DNA of 64,000 nucleotides. Origin: CAZHRC01 sp964533865 (lineage in GTDB: Bacteria > Bacillota > Clostridia > Tissierellales > Peptoniphilaceae). The translations under genes were made by a program, and so were the position numbers. The notes beneath the pieces are model-generated. The model saw only the letters and a list, made by a program, of their open reading frames with translations, did not search any database and was not told the origin of the DNA. Location: assembly GCA_964533865.1 (NCBI GenBank), contig CAZHRC010000002.1, forward strand, positions 124,001 through 188,000, read 5' to 3'. Positions 55,596 to 64,000 of the stretch are shown in pieces; positions within the stretch are counted from its first letter, which is position 1; every line of letters begins with the position of its first letter.

Positions 55596-57146
55596 CTAAA
55601 ATACTCCAAAATCTTCCATATTCCAAACATCGGTGGCGATGTCATTGTAAAATTCCTTTTCGTGGGAGATTAAGAAAATCCCACCTTTATACGCTCGCAA
55701 CGCTCGCTTTAGCTCTTCTTTGGCGTCCACATCCAGATGATTTGTCGGTTCGTCGAGCATGAGGATATTGGTTTCTCGGTTGAGAATTTTACACAACCGC
55801 ACCTTTGCCTGCTCTCCTCCACTGAGGACTTTGACTTGGGATTCGATGTGAACCGTAGTCAAACCGCATTTCGCCAAAGCTGCACGTATGCGGTACTGTT
55901 CCCAAGAGGGAAAACTCTGCCACAACTCTTCAATACAGGTATTAGTGTTGCCTTCATTTTCCTCTTGTTGGAAATAACCGATCTCTAGGTTCTGTCCGTG
56001 TTCCACCTCCCCTGAGATGGGTTTGATTAACCCGAGGACCGTTTTGATCAACGTCGATTTTCCCAAGCCGTTTGCGCCGACGACGGCAATACGCTGTCCT
56101 CTTTCCATTCGCACATTCAGAGGTTTCGTCAAGGGCTTATCATAGCCTATGACCAAATCCTTCGTTTCAAAGATGAGTTTGCCAGGCGCTGCTTTTTGAA
56201 GAAACTCAAACTGCGGCTTGGGCTTTTCTCGTACTTTTTCGATGCGCTCCATCTTATCCAACTTCTTTTGACGCGACATGGCCATGTTTCGTGTGGCGAC
56301 TCTCGCCTTATTTCGCGCGACAAAATCCTCCAGATCTGCAATTTCCTGTTGTTGACGTTTGTAAGAAGCTTCCAAGTGTTTCAACTTTTGCTCGTGGAGG
56401 CGTTTAAACTCGTCGTAATCGCCAACGTACCGGTTGATCTCTTTGTTTTCCACGTGATAAATCAGGTTGATCACCGAGTTGAGAAAGGGGATGTCGTGGG
56501 AGATAAGGATGAAGGCGTCCTCGTATTCTTGGAGGTAACGGCGCAGCCACTCGATATGCTCCTCGTCCAAATAGTTGGTGGGCTCGTCGAGCATGAGGAT
56601 ATCTGGCTTTTCCAGTAACAGCTTTGCCAACAGCACCTTAGACCGCTGTCCACCACTGAGGTCAGATACGATTTTATCCAGCCCAATGGCGTCGATACCC
56701 ATGCCAATAGCGATGTCTTCGACTTTGGCATCGATCAAATAAAAGTCCCGATGTTCCAATAAGTCTTGTAACTCGCCGGCTTCTTCTAACATCGCTTCCA
56801 TGTCATCGCCTTCAGCCGTCGCCATATCGGTGTAGAGCTGTTCGATATCTTGTTGGATTTGAACCAAATCGGAAAAGGCACCTCTCAAAACGTCTCTCAC
56901 CGTTTGAGTTTTGTCCAGAGAAGCGTGCTGATCCAAGTAGCCGACCTTGACCCGCTTTGCCCACTCCACTGTTCCTTCCTCAGGCTCGAGTTTTCCGGTG
57001 ATCAAGTTCATAAAAGAGGATTTCCCCTCGCCATTTGGGCCCACTAGACCGATGTGCTCTCCTTTTAATAACCTAAAGTTTACATTGTTTAATATTTCTC
57101 TTCCACCGTAACTGTGACTTAAATCGGTGACTGTCAGTATGCTCAT
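55596..57146 (-). CDS. ABC-F family ATPase
   Basis: A 516-residue soluble protein with two ATPase domains and no membrane part. Domain 1 has GPNGEGKSS, LSGGQRSKVLLA and MLDEPTNYLD; domain 2 has GANGLGKST, LSGGEQAKVRLC and MLDEPTNHLD. A charged linker joins them (about residues 240-310). ABC-F proteins act on ribosomes as translation factors, or protect them from antibiotics. The short linker and lack of an extended C-terminus fit a housekeeping YbiT/YkpA-type member rather than a resistance protein, but this is an inference. It may be co-transcribed with the DUF711 gene 12 bases upstream. Confidence 0.9.
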   Translation of the reverse strand: MSILTVTDLSHSYGGREILNNVNFRLLKGEHIGLVGPNGEGKSSFMNLITGKLEPEEGTVEWAKRVKVGYLDQHASLDKTQTVRDVLRGAFSDLVQIQQDIEQLYTDMATAEGDDMEAMLEEAGELQDLLEHRDFYLIDAKVEDIAIGMGIDAIGLDKIVSDLSGGQRSKVLLAKLLLEKPDILMLDEPTNYLDEEHIEWLRRYLQEYEDAFILISHDIPFLNSVINLIYHVENKEINRYVGDYDEFKRLHEQKLKHLEASYKRQQQEIADLEDFVARNKARVATRNMAMSRQKKLDKMERIEKVREKPKPQFEFLQKAAPGKLIFETKDLVIGYDKPLTKPLNVRMERGQRIAVVGANGLGKSTLIKTVLGLIKPISGEVEHGQNLEIGYFQQEENEGNTNTCIEELWQSFPSWEQYRIRAALAKCGLTTVHIESQVKVLSGGEQAKVRLCKILNRETNILMLDEPTNHLDVDAKEELKRALRAYKGGIFLISHEKEFYNDIATDVWNMEDFGVF

Positions 57147-57158
57147 AGTGCTCCTATT

Positions 57159-58514
57159 CTAATTCTTAAAACTGTGTACTGGTGCTGGGATTCTGCCACC
57201 TCGAGCGATAAAATCCTCTGAAGAGTGGCTGTTGACCGCCATGATCGGCGCCACGCCAAGTAACCCACCAAAGACCGCTGCTTCGCCAACGCCCTTTCCA
57301 ATCACAGGGATCAAGCGCACCGCCGTCGTCTTTTGGTTGATCATCCCTATCGCCGACTCGTCAGCGATAATGGCAGATATGGTCGATGCTGGCGTGTCGC
57401 CAGGGACGGCGATCATATCGAGCCCCACAGAGCAGACACATGTCATCGCTTCCAATTTATCGATGGTGATCGCGCCGAGTTGAGCCGCTTCGATCATCCC
57501 TTCGTCTTCCGAAACGGGGATAAATGCACCGCTCAACCCACCGACTTCCGTTGAAGCCATGATGCCGCCCTTTTTAACCGCATCGTTGAGTAACGCCACC
57601 GCGCATGTGGTCCCATGGGTGCCAACGCGCTCCAATCCCATTTCTTCAATAATACGCGCCACGCTGTCGCCTATGGCAGGCGTTGGCGCTAAGGATAAAT
57701 CGATAATATTGAAGGGAACGCCGATGGCGGCAGCCACTTCTTTTCCGATGAGCTCGCCAAGGCGTGTAATTTTAAAAGCGGTCTTTTTGACCACGTCGCT
57801 CACCACTTCAAAAGGCTGTCCTTTGCAACTTTCTAAAGCGACTTTGACCACCCCAGGTCCAGAAACGCCGACGGATAGGGACGCTTCCCGTTCGCCCACG
57901 CCATGATAAGCCCCGGCCATAAAAGGATTGTCCTCTACCGCATTGGCAAAGACCACTAGTTTTGCACAGCCGATGGATTCGTTAGCCGCTGTCAATTGTG
58001 CCGTTTCGACGACCACTTCACCCAATAACTTCACCGCATCCATATTGATCCCCGATCTCGTCGATGCGACGTTGACCGAAGCGCACACTCGCTCGGTAGA
58101 TGCCAAGGCTCTAGGTAGGGATCGAATAAGTACTTCATCTGCCTCAGTCATTCCCTTGTGTACTAACGCAGAAAAACCGCCAATAAAATCCACACCGGTC
58201 TCCTCAGCACATCGATCGAGAACTTGAGCAAACGCCACGTAATCCTCTTCTCCACAGGCTCCTGCGATTAAAGAGATCGGCGTCACCGCAATTCGCTTGT
58301 TCACAATGGATATACCGTAGTTTCCGCCAATGCGATCCGCCTCCCGCACTAAATTTTTGGCAATGCGGGTGATTTTATTGTAAATTTTTTCGCGACAAGC
58401 CGCCCCGTCCGCGTCGATACAGTCCAATAGGGAAATCCCCAGAGTTACCGTGCGCACGTCAAGGTTTTGCTCGTCGAGCATTTTTATCGTTTCAAGTATA
58501 TAATTTTGGTTCAT
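57159..58514 (-). CDS. PFL-family (DUF711, UPF0210) protein
   Basis: A 451-residue protein of the DUF711 family, whose fold is related to glycyl radical enzymes although it is not a pyruvate formate-lyase. Typical segments are VNVASTRSGINMDAVKLLG, GVSGPGVVKVALE and GVGEAAVFGGLLGVAPIM. The C-terminal glycyl radical motif of true PFL is absent. Function is unknown; it is nearly always encoded beside a small ACT-domain protein, as here (9-base gap). Confidence 0.93.
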   Translation of the reverse strand: MNQNYILETIKMLDEQNLDVRTVTLGISLLDCIDADGAACREKIYNKITRIAKNLVREADRIGGNYGISIVNKRIAVTPISLIAGACGEEDYVAFAQVLDRCAEETGVDFIGGFSALVHKGMTEADEVLIRSLPRALASTERVCASVNVASTRSGINMDAVKLLGEVVVETAQLTAANESIGCAKLVVFANAVEDNPFMAGAYHGVGEREASLSVGVSGPGVVKVALESCKGQPFEVVSDVVKKTAFKITRLGELIGKEVAAAIGVPFNIIDLSLAPTPAIGDSVARIIEEMGLERVGTHGTTCAVALLNDAVKKGGIMASTEVGGLSGAFIPVSEDEGMIEAAQLGAITIDKLEAMTCVCSVGLDMIAVPGDTPASTISAIIADESAIGMINQKTTAVRLIPVIGKGVGEAAVFGGLLGVAPIMAVNSHSSEDFIARGGRIPAPVHSFKN

Positions 58515-58523
58515 GCTCTCTCC

Positions 58524-58793
58524 TTATAAGGTGTACATGGCGTTGTAAAGCGCTTCATTTTGCAACCGAATGTTGAGATGCATGTCGTTGCCAAGGGCGT
58601 CAAAAGCCTCTTGAATCTCGGTGAAATCTTTGGTTTTATCCGTGCAGTCCACCAACATGACCATGGTGAAATACTCTTGCATCGTCGTTTGGTTAATGTC
58701 TAAAATATTGATATTAAACTCTGCCAATTTCTCAGACACTCGATAAACAATCCCAACCTTATCTTTTCCTATAACCGTTAATATCGCGCGCAT
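58524..58793 (-). CDS. Small ACT-domain protein (UPF0237 type)
   Basis: An 89-residue single ACT domain (MRAILTVIGKDKVGIVYRVSEKL...) with the Gly between the first strand and helix that usually contacts an amino-acid ligand. It is the probable ligand-sensing partner of the DUF711 protein encoded next. GGAGGACGAT precedes the ATG at 58793; an upstream in-frame ATG at 58835 lacks a ribosome-binding site. Confidence 0.92.
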   Translation of the reverse strand: MRAILTVIGKDKVGIVYRVSEKLAEFNINILDINQTTMQEYFTMVMLVDCTDKTKDFTEIQEAFDALGNDMHLNIRLQNEALYNAMYTL

Positions 58794-58871
58794 ATCGTCC
58801 TCCTGTTGATGATGTTCTCTAGTATACAATGTCATTCCCAGCTTTTTTTGTCAAGGTTATGGCGATAAAAT

Positions 58872-58898
58872 AAAAAAAGCACCCGAAGATGCTTTTTT
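58872..58898. terminator. Terminator after the GlsB-type gene
   Basis: AAAAAAAGCA and TGCTTTTTT flank an 8-base loop and give T-runs in both directions. Confidence 0.7.
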
Positions 58899-58900
58899 CT

Positions 58901-59158
58901 CTATCGGCGTTTCGTCACGACCCCGACGATCCCCAAGAAGACGACCGAACCCAGAAGGGCGACCAATAAACTCGATAAGTTCAAACCCGTCACATCAGCT
59001 ATCCCCAACAAGTTGCCAGCTATAAACCCGCCGATCACCGCTCCGACAATTCCAACAACAATATTTGCAATCGCACCCATTTGCGCATCGGTGCCCATAA
59101 TCTTACTCGATAACCATCCGGCGAGTCCGCCTAAAATGATCCAACTAAAAATTCCCAT
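58901..59158 (-). CDS. GlsB/YeaQ/YmgE-family stress membrane protein
   Basis: An 85-residue very hydrophobic protein with three membrane segments and the glycine-rich family signature (LGGLAGWLSSKIMG, then NIVVGIVGAVIGGFIAG). Members are small inner-membrane proteins linked to general stress responses; the biochemical role is not known. AAAAGGAGGGAATT precedes the ATG. A perfect TTTGTATACAAA palindrome lies about 100 bases upstream (59260-59271). Confidence 0.88.
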   Translation of the reverse strand: MGIFSWIILGGLAGWLSSKIMGTDAQMGAIANIVVGIVGAVIGGFIAGNLLGIADVTGLNLSSLLVALLGSVVFLGIVGVVTKRR

Positions 59159-59371
59159 AATTCCCTCCTTTTCACTGCTTTTCTTAGAGAGCGAAAGCCC
59201 ACCGAACTGTAGACTTTCTTATTCCCTATTTACCCCGATATTTCTCTTTTATCACTGTTTTTGTATACAAACAATGTTCTTTTTGTCGCTACCATATTTT
59301 GATACCTCTATTTAGCCATTCTGAGAAGTTACTGATTCTTAACATTTCTGCGATCTTTCGCCTAAGATGAC

Positions 59372-59400
59372 TTTACAAAACGACTAAAAACCTTTATACT
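59372..59400 (+). promoter_or_regulatory. Promoter of tRNA-Leu
   Basis: TTTACA, 17 bases, TATACT, ending 18 bases before the tRNA. Confidence 0.8.
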
Positions 59401-59418
59401 AAAAAAAGTTAACCACAT

Positions 59419-59504
59419 GCGGATGTGGCGGAACGGCAGACGCGCTAGATTCAGGTTCTAGTCGGGGCAACTCGGTGGAGGTTCAAGTCCTCTCATCCGC
59501 ACCA
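59419..59504 (+). tRNA. tRNA-Leu(CAG)
   Basis: The acceptor stem GCGGATG/CATCCGC is complete. The anticodon stem CTAGA/TCTAG holds the loop TTCAGGT (anticodon CAG). A long variable arm marks this as a class II tRNA, the T loop is GTTCAAG, and CCA is encoded. Confidence 0.96.
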
Positions 59505-59640
59505 TATTCATTTTATTCACTTTTAGATAGGGTGAATCGGCGTTAAATAGCGGTTCTTTAAAATTTTATCCGTAGAACTGCAATACATCAAGTCGAATTG
59601 AGTTATATTAAGTTATCACCATGTCAAAATCAAAGTCGTA

Positions 59641-59666
59641 ACCCACCCATATCGGTGGGTCTTTTT
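59641..59666 (+). terminator. Hairpin terminator downstream of tRNA-Leu
   Basis: ACCCACC and GGTGGGT pair over 6 bases, followed by CTTTTT. The rest of 59505-59967 shows no gene; only a ribosome-binding site for the next gene is clear (AGGAGG at 59955-59960). Confidence 0.75.
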
Positions 59667-59967
59667 ATACCATGAAGGGTATCATACTGATGTTAAGAAG
59701 CAATGATAACATCACTATATCATGACCTTTGAATTTCAACTCGACCACAAGATTTTTATTTCTATTTAAAATCTTTTTCTCGATAATGAGGAGACAATCC
59801 CTGATAAACTGAATGGAAAACGAAGATCAGACCCCTCTCCTCTTCCATTACCACAGATTGATTGGAGTTTTGCTCTCTGATTCATTGGGTCGAATCACAG
59901 GCAAGAGTTATAGGTTTATGATGATACCCCTAACAATGATACTTCTATATCTCCAGGAGGTAACCCT

Positions 59968-60576
59968 ATGTATTTTTTCTTAGAAGGCCCTAAACGCATC
60001 GGAAAATCTACGCTTATTCGCCAGGCATTGGCGCCTTTCGAAGCATGGGTGGCCGGTTTTTGTGTGCAGCGATTGTTTAAAGACGGGAAGATCTGCGGAT
60101 ATCGGGCGATTGCCCTTTGCAATGAATTGATGCCAGTCGATGGAATCTACGAGCCTGAAATGGAAGGTGTTTTTCTCTATGAAGGTCAATACTTTCCTGA
60201 TGTGTTGGAGATGCAAATCGATAAAGCGCAAAGGATTTGTGAAGAGGAATCTTGTCATATCATCCTCCTTGACGAAATCGGTGGCTCAGAATTGATCAGC
60301 TCGAAGTTTATGAGTACCCTTTATTCGATCTTAGACCTGGGTAAACCCTGTGTCGGTGTGATAAAAGCGATTGACAGTTTGGCGAATCGATCTACTGATC
60401 CAAAACATTTCAACGCTCTTTTGGGTCCCCGCAGGGAACTGGTCGCCACCATCGAATTCCACGGTAAACGCCATTTTGTGAATACTCAAAACTTGGAAGA
60501 TACTGAAAACAGACTTCGGGATTTTATCGCGCAGCACCTGTGCACAAAGGGCAATAATGTGAATCTAAAGACTTGA
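59968..60576 (+). CDS. THEP1-like nucleoside-triphosphatase (NTPase_1 type)
   Basis: A 202-residue P-loop protein with Walker A GPKRIGKS (7-14) and Walker B IILLDEIGGSEL (Asp102, Glu103). The DEIG-x-x-EL block is typical of the THEP1/NTPase_1 family, whose members hydrolyse nucleoside triphosphates; in-cell role unknown. AGGAGG lies 7 bases before the ATG. It stands alone between terminators and faces away from the metal-chelate transporter genes. Confidence 0.75.
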   Translation: MYFFLEGPKRIGKSTLIRQALAPFEAWVAGFCVQRLFKDGKICGYRAIALCNELMPVDGIYEPEMEGVFLYEGQYFPDVLEMQIDKAQRICEEESCHIILLDEIGGSELISSKFMSTLYSILDLGKPCVGVIKAIDSLANRSTDPKHFNALLGPRRELVATIEFHGKRHFVNTQNLEDTENRLRDFIAQHLCTKGNNVNLKT

Positions 60577-60599
60577 TCCTTTGTAAATGACACACCTAA

Positions 60600-60642
60600 A
60601 AAACTCCCCAATCCCCCTCCTCTAGGGCGATTGGGGAGTTTT
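60600..60642. terminator. Bidirectional terminator between NTPase and GyrI-like genes
   Basis: A 14-base inverted repeat (AAAACTCCCCAATC with GATTGGGGAGTTTT) gives T-runs on both strands between the convergent genes. Confidence 0.85.
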
Positions 60643-60681
60643 ATCGACGACTCGGTTTATCCCCTCCCGTCGATTTTAAAT

Positions 60682-61161
60682 TTAAGACCTACCAGACTCC
60701 TCTGGTGCAATCGGCACCCAAAGCTCCATTTCGTAGTCATCCGATGTCATATCCCCGGGCAAATACACTTCAAAACTCGGCGTGTTGGCGTGGGTGTACC
60801 CGTGTTCGGGGAAGTATTTCTCCATGACGAACGCCCAACCATTTCGTATGTTATTAGGTATACTTCCTTTTAGCGACACAACGGCATACTCTGCAGGCGG
60901 TACTTCCAACAAGGTAAGCCCAAGCCTTATGGCGATGTCTACGTGTTTCACGTCAAACGAAGCCATATAATAGAACTGGTCGGGTTCGCTTTTCCCGTAA
61001 AAGGCACCAAATGCCTCTCCGCTTCCCATAGCTTTGATCTGTTGTGATGATACTTTACGATTTAATTCTTCCCAAATTTTGGGGTAATCCGTCTCTTCGT
61101 TCATCACCACTTCGAGTCCACCAATGGTAAAAAATTCTTTTTGTTGAATGGTAGTTTTCAT
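60682..61161 (-). CDS. GyrI-like small-molecule-binding domain protein
   Basis: A 159-residue stand-alone domain of the GyrI-like/AraC effector-binding superfamily (SOUL-like fold). The pattern of an early IGGLEVV strand, YYMASFDV, and a late YPPAEYAVVSLKGS-like strand (here VPPAEYAVVSLKGS) with PEHGYTHANTPSFEVY fits. Such domains bind drugs or other small hydrophobic molecules, or inhibit gyrase. No DNA-binding domain is attached. GAGAGGTG precedes the ATG at 61161; a GTG two codons earlier is less likely. Confidence 0.8.
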   Translation of the reverse strand: MKTTIQQKEFFTIGGLEVVMNEETDYPKIWEELNRKVSSQQIKAMGSGEAFGAFYGKSEPDQFYYMASFDVKHVDIAIRLGLTLLEVPPAEYAVVSLKGSIPNNIRNGWAFVMEKYFPEHGYTHANTPSFEVYLPGDMTSDDYEMELWVPIAPEESGRS

Positions 61162-61302
61162 CAGCACACCTCTCTATTCTGTATTTCTCTTGTTTATACC
61201 CTCTTATCACATCCATCCCTATTCTCTTTTGCCGTTAACTACGAAACACCTATCAATCGATAAAAAACTGAATGCGCTCCCAAAATTCGCTATATATGAG
61301 TA

Positions 61303-61336
61303 GTACCCCCACCTTTTCTAGAAAGGGCGGGGGTAC
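61303..61336 (-). terminator. Hairpin after the metal-chelate binding-protein gene
   Basis: GTACCCCCACC pairs with GGCGGGGGTAC. The stem is strong, but only a weak T-tract follows on the minus strand. Confidence 0.55.
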
Positions 61337-61353
61337 GTAAAGGGGGTCGCTAT

Positions 61354-62454
61354 TTAGCGATCGATAATATCTGCGACTTGTTCCTCAGACATATCATATA
61401 AGAAGAAATCTTTATAGAAGGTTGTTATTTCTTTTGACAACTCGTCCCTTGGCATAATCTCTGGATAGAGGTGATGCATCGTCCAGTATACGGTGAGGGG
61501 TTGTTCTACTGTGCGATTCCCCCAAACGTGTGCCACTGTTGGAATCACGTGAAATGCATCGTCTTTTACAGCAGTTATCCCTGCGTAGTTCGGGTTGGCT
61601 TTGATCTCCTCGACCAATTTTTTATTCGAGACGATCATGACTTGTGGATTCCATTTCAATAAATCCTCCATGGTGTATTCATAGCGATTTTCTGTGCGCC
61701 CATTATCGGTGACACTCTTACCACCAGCTTGGGCGATCCACCACTCCGCAATAATATGAGGTTGGGTAAATTCGATGGGATTGCCGTAAAGCACGGTTTT
61801 CTTGTCGGCGTCCGATATGTTTTTCATCAATTCTGTCGCTTTGGCTAGGGTTGCGTCGAAGTATGCAATGTATTTTTTCGCAGTCTCTTCTTTATTTAAT
61901 ACTTCTCCCATTAATGTCACCGCGGTTTTTACGTCGTTCACATCGTTCCAATCGAGGTAGACGCATGCGACATTGTTGTCTTCAAGCAAAGTTGCCGTTT
62001 CTTTGGTCATCGTAAAGCAGACATCAATTTTAGACTTGATGACTTCCTCGATGAGGATTTCCTTGCCATCGCTCTCAAACAACGGGCCTTGAGCGATTTG
62101 AGGGGCAAATTCATACTGCATTTTCCAAGCATCGTTTTTCGTAAAGTTAGCCGGCATTTGGTTTACGATTTTTGAGCCATCGCCCATGAGCTCGACAAAG
62201 GCATTTAGAACGCCGACGGATCCAAAGGTTCCGATGCGTTCGATCTTCTTTGGCAGCGTTACTGTGCGACCAGCCATATCCGTCACCGTTCGCGTTTCAC
62301 CGGACTCCAGTGTTACCTCAGTGGTTTCTGCCGTTTGTGTTGCTGTTTGGACCGGTGCTTCCACCGTTGATTGGGCAGGTGTTGCCTGCTCCTTGCTCCC
62401 ACAACCCGTCAGGGCGATGATAAGCGCTAATAGTAGTGCGAGTGTTTTCTTCAT
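61354..62454 (-). CDS. ABC importer substrate-binding lipoprotein (FecB/BtuF type)
   Basis: A 366-residue lipoprotein with signal MKKTLALLLALIIALTGC (lipobox Cys18), a Thr/Gln/Ala-rich linker, then the periplasmic-binding fold of the helical-backbone class (VTDMAGRTVTLPKKIERIGTFG, WNPQVMIVSNKK, VAHVWGNRTVE). It binds an iron chelate, cobalamin or an oxyanion such as molybdate; the sequence does not decide which. The start at 62454 follows AGGAGGAAAAGG. It is the third gene of a permease-ATPase-binding protein operon. Confidence 0.9.
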   Translation of the reverse strand: MKKTLALLLALIIALTGCGSKEQATPAQSTVEAPVQTATQTAETTEVTLESGETRTVTDMAGRTVTLPKKIERIGTFGSVGVLNAFVELMGDGSKIVNQMPANFTKNDAWKMQYEFAPQIAQGPLFESDGKEILIEEVIKSKIDVCFTMTKETATLLEDNNVACVYLDWNDVNDVKTAVTLMGEVLNKEETAKKYIAYFDATLAKATELMKNISDADKKTVLYGNPIEFTQPHIIAEWWIAQAGGKSVTDNGRTENRYEYTMEDLLKWNPQVMIVSNKKLVEEIKANPNYAGITAVKDDAFHVIPTVAHVWGNRTVEQPLTVYWTMHHLYPEIMPRDELSKEITTFYKDFFLYDMSEEQVADIIDR

Positions 62455-62480
62455 CCTTTTCCTCCTAAATATATATGGGT

Positions 62481-63269
62481 TCATTCCTCGATAACGGGAA
62501 TGCAAACCTTCACGTTTTTTCCTGCCGATGAGACAGGGGTTTGATAAATTTCCGCTTGGGTACCGTATAGTCTGGACAGATTCTCTTTCGTGATGACCCG
62601 CTCTGGGTCACCGCTATCGTACACTCTACCGTCGCGCATGAGCACCACATTGTTCGAGGTTAAAAACGCATGGTCCGGCGAGTGAGAAGTCATCAATACC
62701 GCATACCCTCTACGGGATAAATCGCGAACCGTTTGAAGGGCCCGCACTTGGTTGGCAAAGTCTAAACTCGCCGTCGGTTCATCGAGAATGAGAAGTTGAG
62801 ATTGTTGGGCGAGAGCTCTTGCGATGAGAACCATTTGTTTTTCCCCGCCTGAGAGTTGTTGAAATACGTGGTTGGCCATGTGCTCAATCCCAAGGGACTC
62901 TAGTGCCTCCCAGGCACAGATGCGATCCTTCTGTCCTGGCGAACTACCCGGTGGGAGATGGGCCACTCGACCCATAAGCACAACTTCTTTAACTTCATAG
63001 GGGAAAGTTAGCGCAGAGGCTTGAGGAACATACGCCATCAACTTGGCTCGTTTCTGCGCAGTAAGTGAGCTCATGTCGCACTCCTTCCAAAGAAACTTCC
63101 CTTTTGCAGGTTTTAGAAGACCGAGTAAACAGCGCAACAATGTGGTTTTCCCTGTACCATTTGGTCCAAGTAGGCACATCACTTCACCTTCTTTTACCTC
63201 AAAAGACACATCTTCTAGCACCGATTTCCCCATCTTATATCGAAACTGTATATTTTCAGCTCTGAGCAT
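62481..63269 (-). CDS. ABC importer ATP-binding protein (FecE/BtuD type)
   Basis: A 262-residue ATPase with Walker A GPNGTGKT (35-42), signature LSGGEKQ and Walker B LLILDEPTASLDFA. The LMAYVPQ Q-loop and the closeness to a FecCD permease identify the class. It powers uptake of the chelate. The ATG at 63269 shares its A with the stop codon of the permease (TGATG), so translation is coupled; a GTG at 63278 is less likely. Confidence 0.92.
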   Translation of the reverse strand: MLRAENIQFRYKMGKSVLEDVSFEVKEGEVMCLLGPNGTGKTTLLRCLLGLLKPAKGKFLWKECDMSSLTAQKRAKLMAYVPQASALTFPYEVKEVVLMGRVAHLPPGSSPGQKDRICAWEALESLGIEHMANHVFQQLSGGEKQMVLIARALAQQSQLLILDEPTASLDFANQVRALQTVRDLSRRGYAVLMTSHSPDHAFLTSNNVVLMRDGRVYDSGDPERVITKENLSRLYGTQAEIYQTPVSSAGKNVKVCIPVIEE

Positions 63270-64000
63270 CACATCCACCCCTTTCGCACCCTAGAAAGCA
63301 AGACGACAAAAAGCGGTGTGCCTACTAGCGCAGTCAGCACCCCAAGAGGTAGCTCCACCCCTGGCACGCCGCGCACAATATTGTCGATACCTAAGAGAAA
63401 TAGGCTTCCGATGCCAAAAGAACTCACCATAAGTTTGGCGTAACTTGCCCCCACCAAAGTTCTCGCAATATGGGGTACCACCATACCCACCCAGCCGACG
63501 ATGCCACATATGCTTACAGAGGTCACAGTCATCAAGGTTGAGGCGACAATGACCACCACCTTTACCAGAGAGACATTGACACCTAAAGTCGTCGCCTCGT
63601 CTTCCCCTGCTGACAATGCGTTGATTTTGTAGCGAAATAAATACAACATCATCATCGACACCGCCGTGCTCGGCAACATCATCATTAAGTCCTTGACGCT
63701 GCCACGTCCAAAGCTGCCCATCAACCAAAATGTGATCGAAGGCAACGCATTTTCAGTGTCTGCAAGGGTTTTGACGATGGATAGCAACGCTTGAAACAAA
63801 CTCGAAACCACCACACCTGCTAACACCATCACAGTGATCTCTTGACGAGCAAAGGCGAAACCGATGAGGTTGGCTACCATTACGGCAAGCAATCCAAAAA
63901 TCAGCGCATAAGCTTGAATTTCCCACCACTGTCCTTGTTTTATCATCGCAAGCGCGGCACCAAAACCCGCACCTGCGGAAACGCCTAGGATATCGGGTGA
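63269..64000 (-). CDS. FecCD/BtuC-family permease, 5' part outside the window
   Basis: At least 243 C-terminal residues of an integral membrane permease. The frame is open to the window edge and begins with SPDILGVSAGAGFGAAL, the typical periplasmic-facing FecCD motif, so the first third of the gene lies beyond 64000. Further family marks are GRGSVKDLMMMLPS, LSAGEDEATTLGVNV and ICGIVGWVGMVVPHIAR. It forms the homodimeric channel of the chelate importer. Confidence 0.93.
   Translation of the reverse strand, partial: SPDILGVSAGAGFGAALAMIKQGQWWEIQAYALIFGLLAVMVANLIGFAFARQEITVMVLAGVVVSSLFQALLSIVKTLADTENALPSITFWLMGSFGRGSVKDLMMMLPSTAVSMMMLYLFRYKINALSAGEDEATTLGVNVSLVKVVVIVASTLMTVTSVSICGIVGWVGMVVPHIARTLVGASYAKLMVSSFGIGSLFLLGIDNIVRGVPGVELPLGVLTALVGTPLFVVLLSRVRKGWM

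Noticed and set aside
57159..58514. Pyruvate formate-lyase
   Set aside because: The name PFL-family refers to DUF711; the glycyl radical motif and catalytic Cys pair are not present.

Overview
The window looks like chromosome from an anaerobic, low-to-mid GC member of the Bacillota, class Clostridia. Grounds: two T-box leaders, a CtsR operator on clpB, RF2 with a programmed frameshift, a flavodiiron protein, a large 2-hydroxyacyl-CoA dehydratase-type activase, the DUF711/ACT gene pair, and LPXTG-type surface proteins. The genus cannot be fixed from this. A run of ten N at 45231-45240 inside secA shows that this is a draft scaffold. No prophage, CRISPR array, rRNA or replication origin was seen.

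Layout. 1-5.0 kb (minus): activase and an isochorismatase-fold hydrolase. 5.2-12.7 kb (plus): flavodiiron protein, HAD phosphatase, a stand-alone VanW-like protein, and a tightly overlapped hydantoinase/oxoprolinase A-B-cupin operon. 12.9 kb: tRNA-Ala(GGC). 13.2-26.5 kb (minus): a sortase-type pilus locus of minor pilin, major pilin and a giant (at least 3254 residues) leucine-rich-repeat tip adhesin. The adhesin has lost its 5' end, and its breakpoint abuts a transposase that has also lost its 5' end. No sortase gene is in the window. 27.6-30.7 kb (minus): a TrpXYZ-type ABC importer behind a T-box leader with a UGG (Trp) specifier. 31.0-32.2 kb: iron alcohol dehydrogenase.

32.5-36.7 kb (minus): a metal-efflux module (Crp/Fnr regulator, HMA chaperone, P-type ATPase) with a perfect FNR-type operator centred at about -41.5 of its own promoter, then a thioredoxin-like/carboxymuconolactone-decarboxylase-like pair. 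36.8-47.4 kb (minus): proS behind a Pro T-box, a sodium:solute symporter, a DUF3048 lipoprotein, tex, prfB and secA. 47.7-51.4 kb (minus): a CtsR-controlled cbpA-clpB operon. 51.5-54.9 kb: trkA-trkH-phosphoribosyltransferase. 54.9-59.2 kb: a possible ComK-like protein, an ABC-F protein, a DUF711/ACT pair and a GlsB-type membrane protein. 59.4 kb: tRNA-Leu(CAG). 59.9-64.0 kb: a THEP1-like NTPase, a GyrI-like protein and a FecBCD/BtuFCD-type metal-chelate importer cut by the window edge.

A composite palindromic repeat (modules rich in CCTCCCTC and GTCGGC) sits in at least four intergenic regions, in both orientations and always downstream of a gene. It also generates several spurious open frames. 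The observations most worth follow-up are the adhesin/transposase breakpoint and missing sortase, the FNR-type autoregulatory circuit, the paired hairpins between the pilin genes, the interspersed repeat, and the ComK-like protein.
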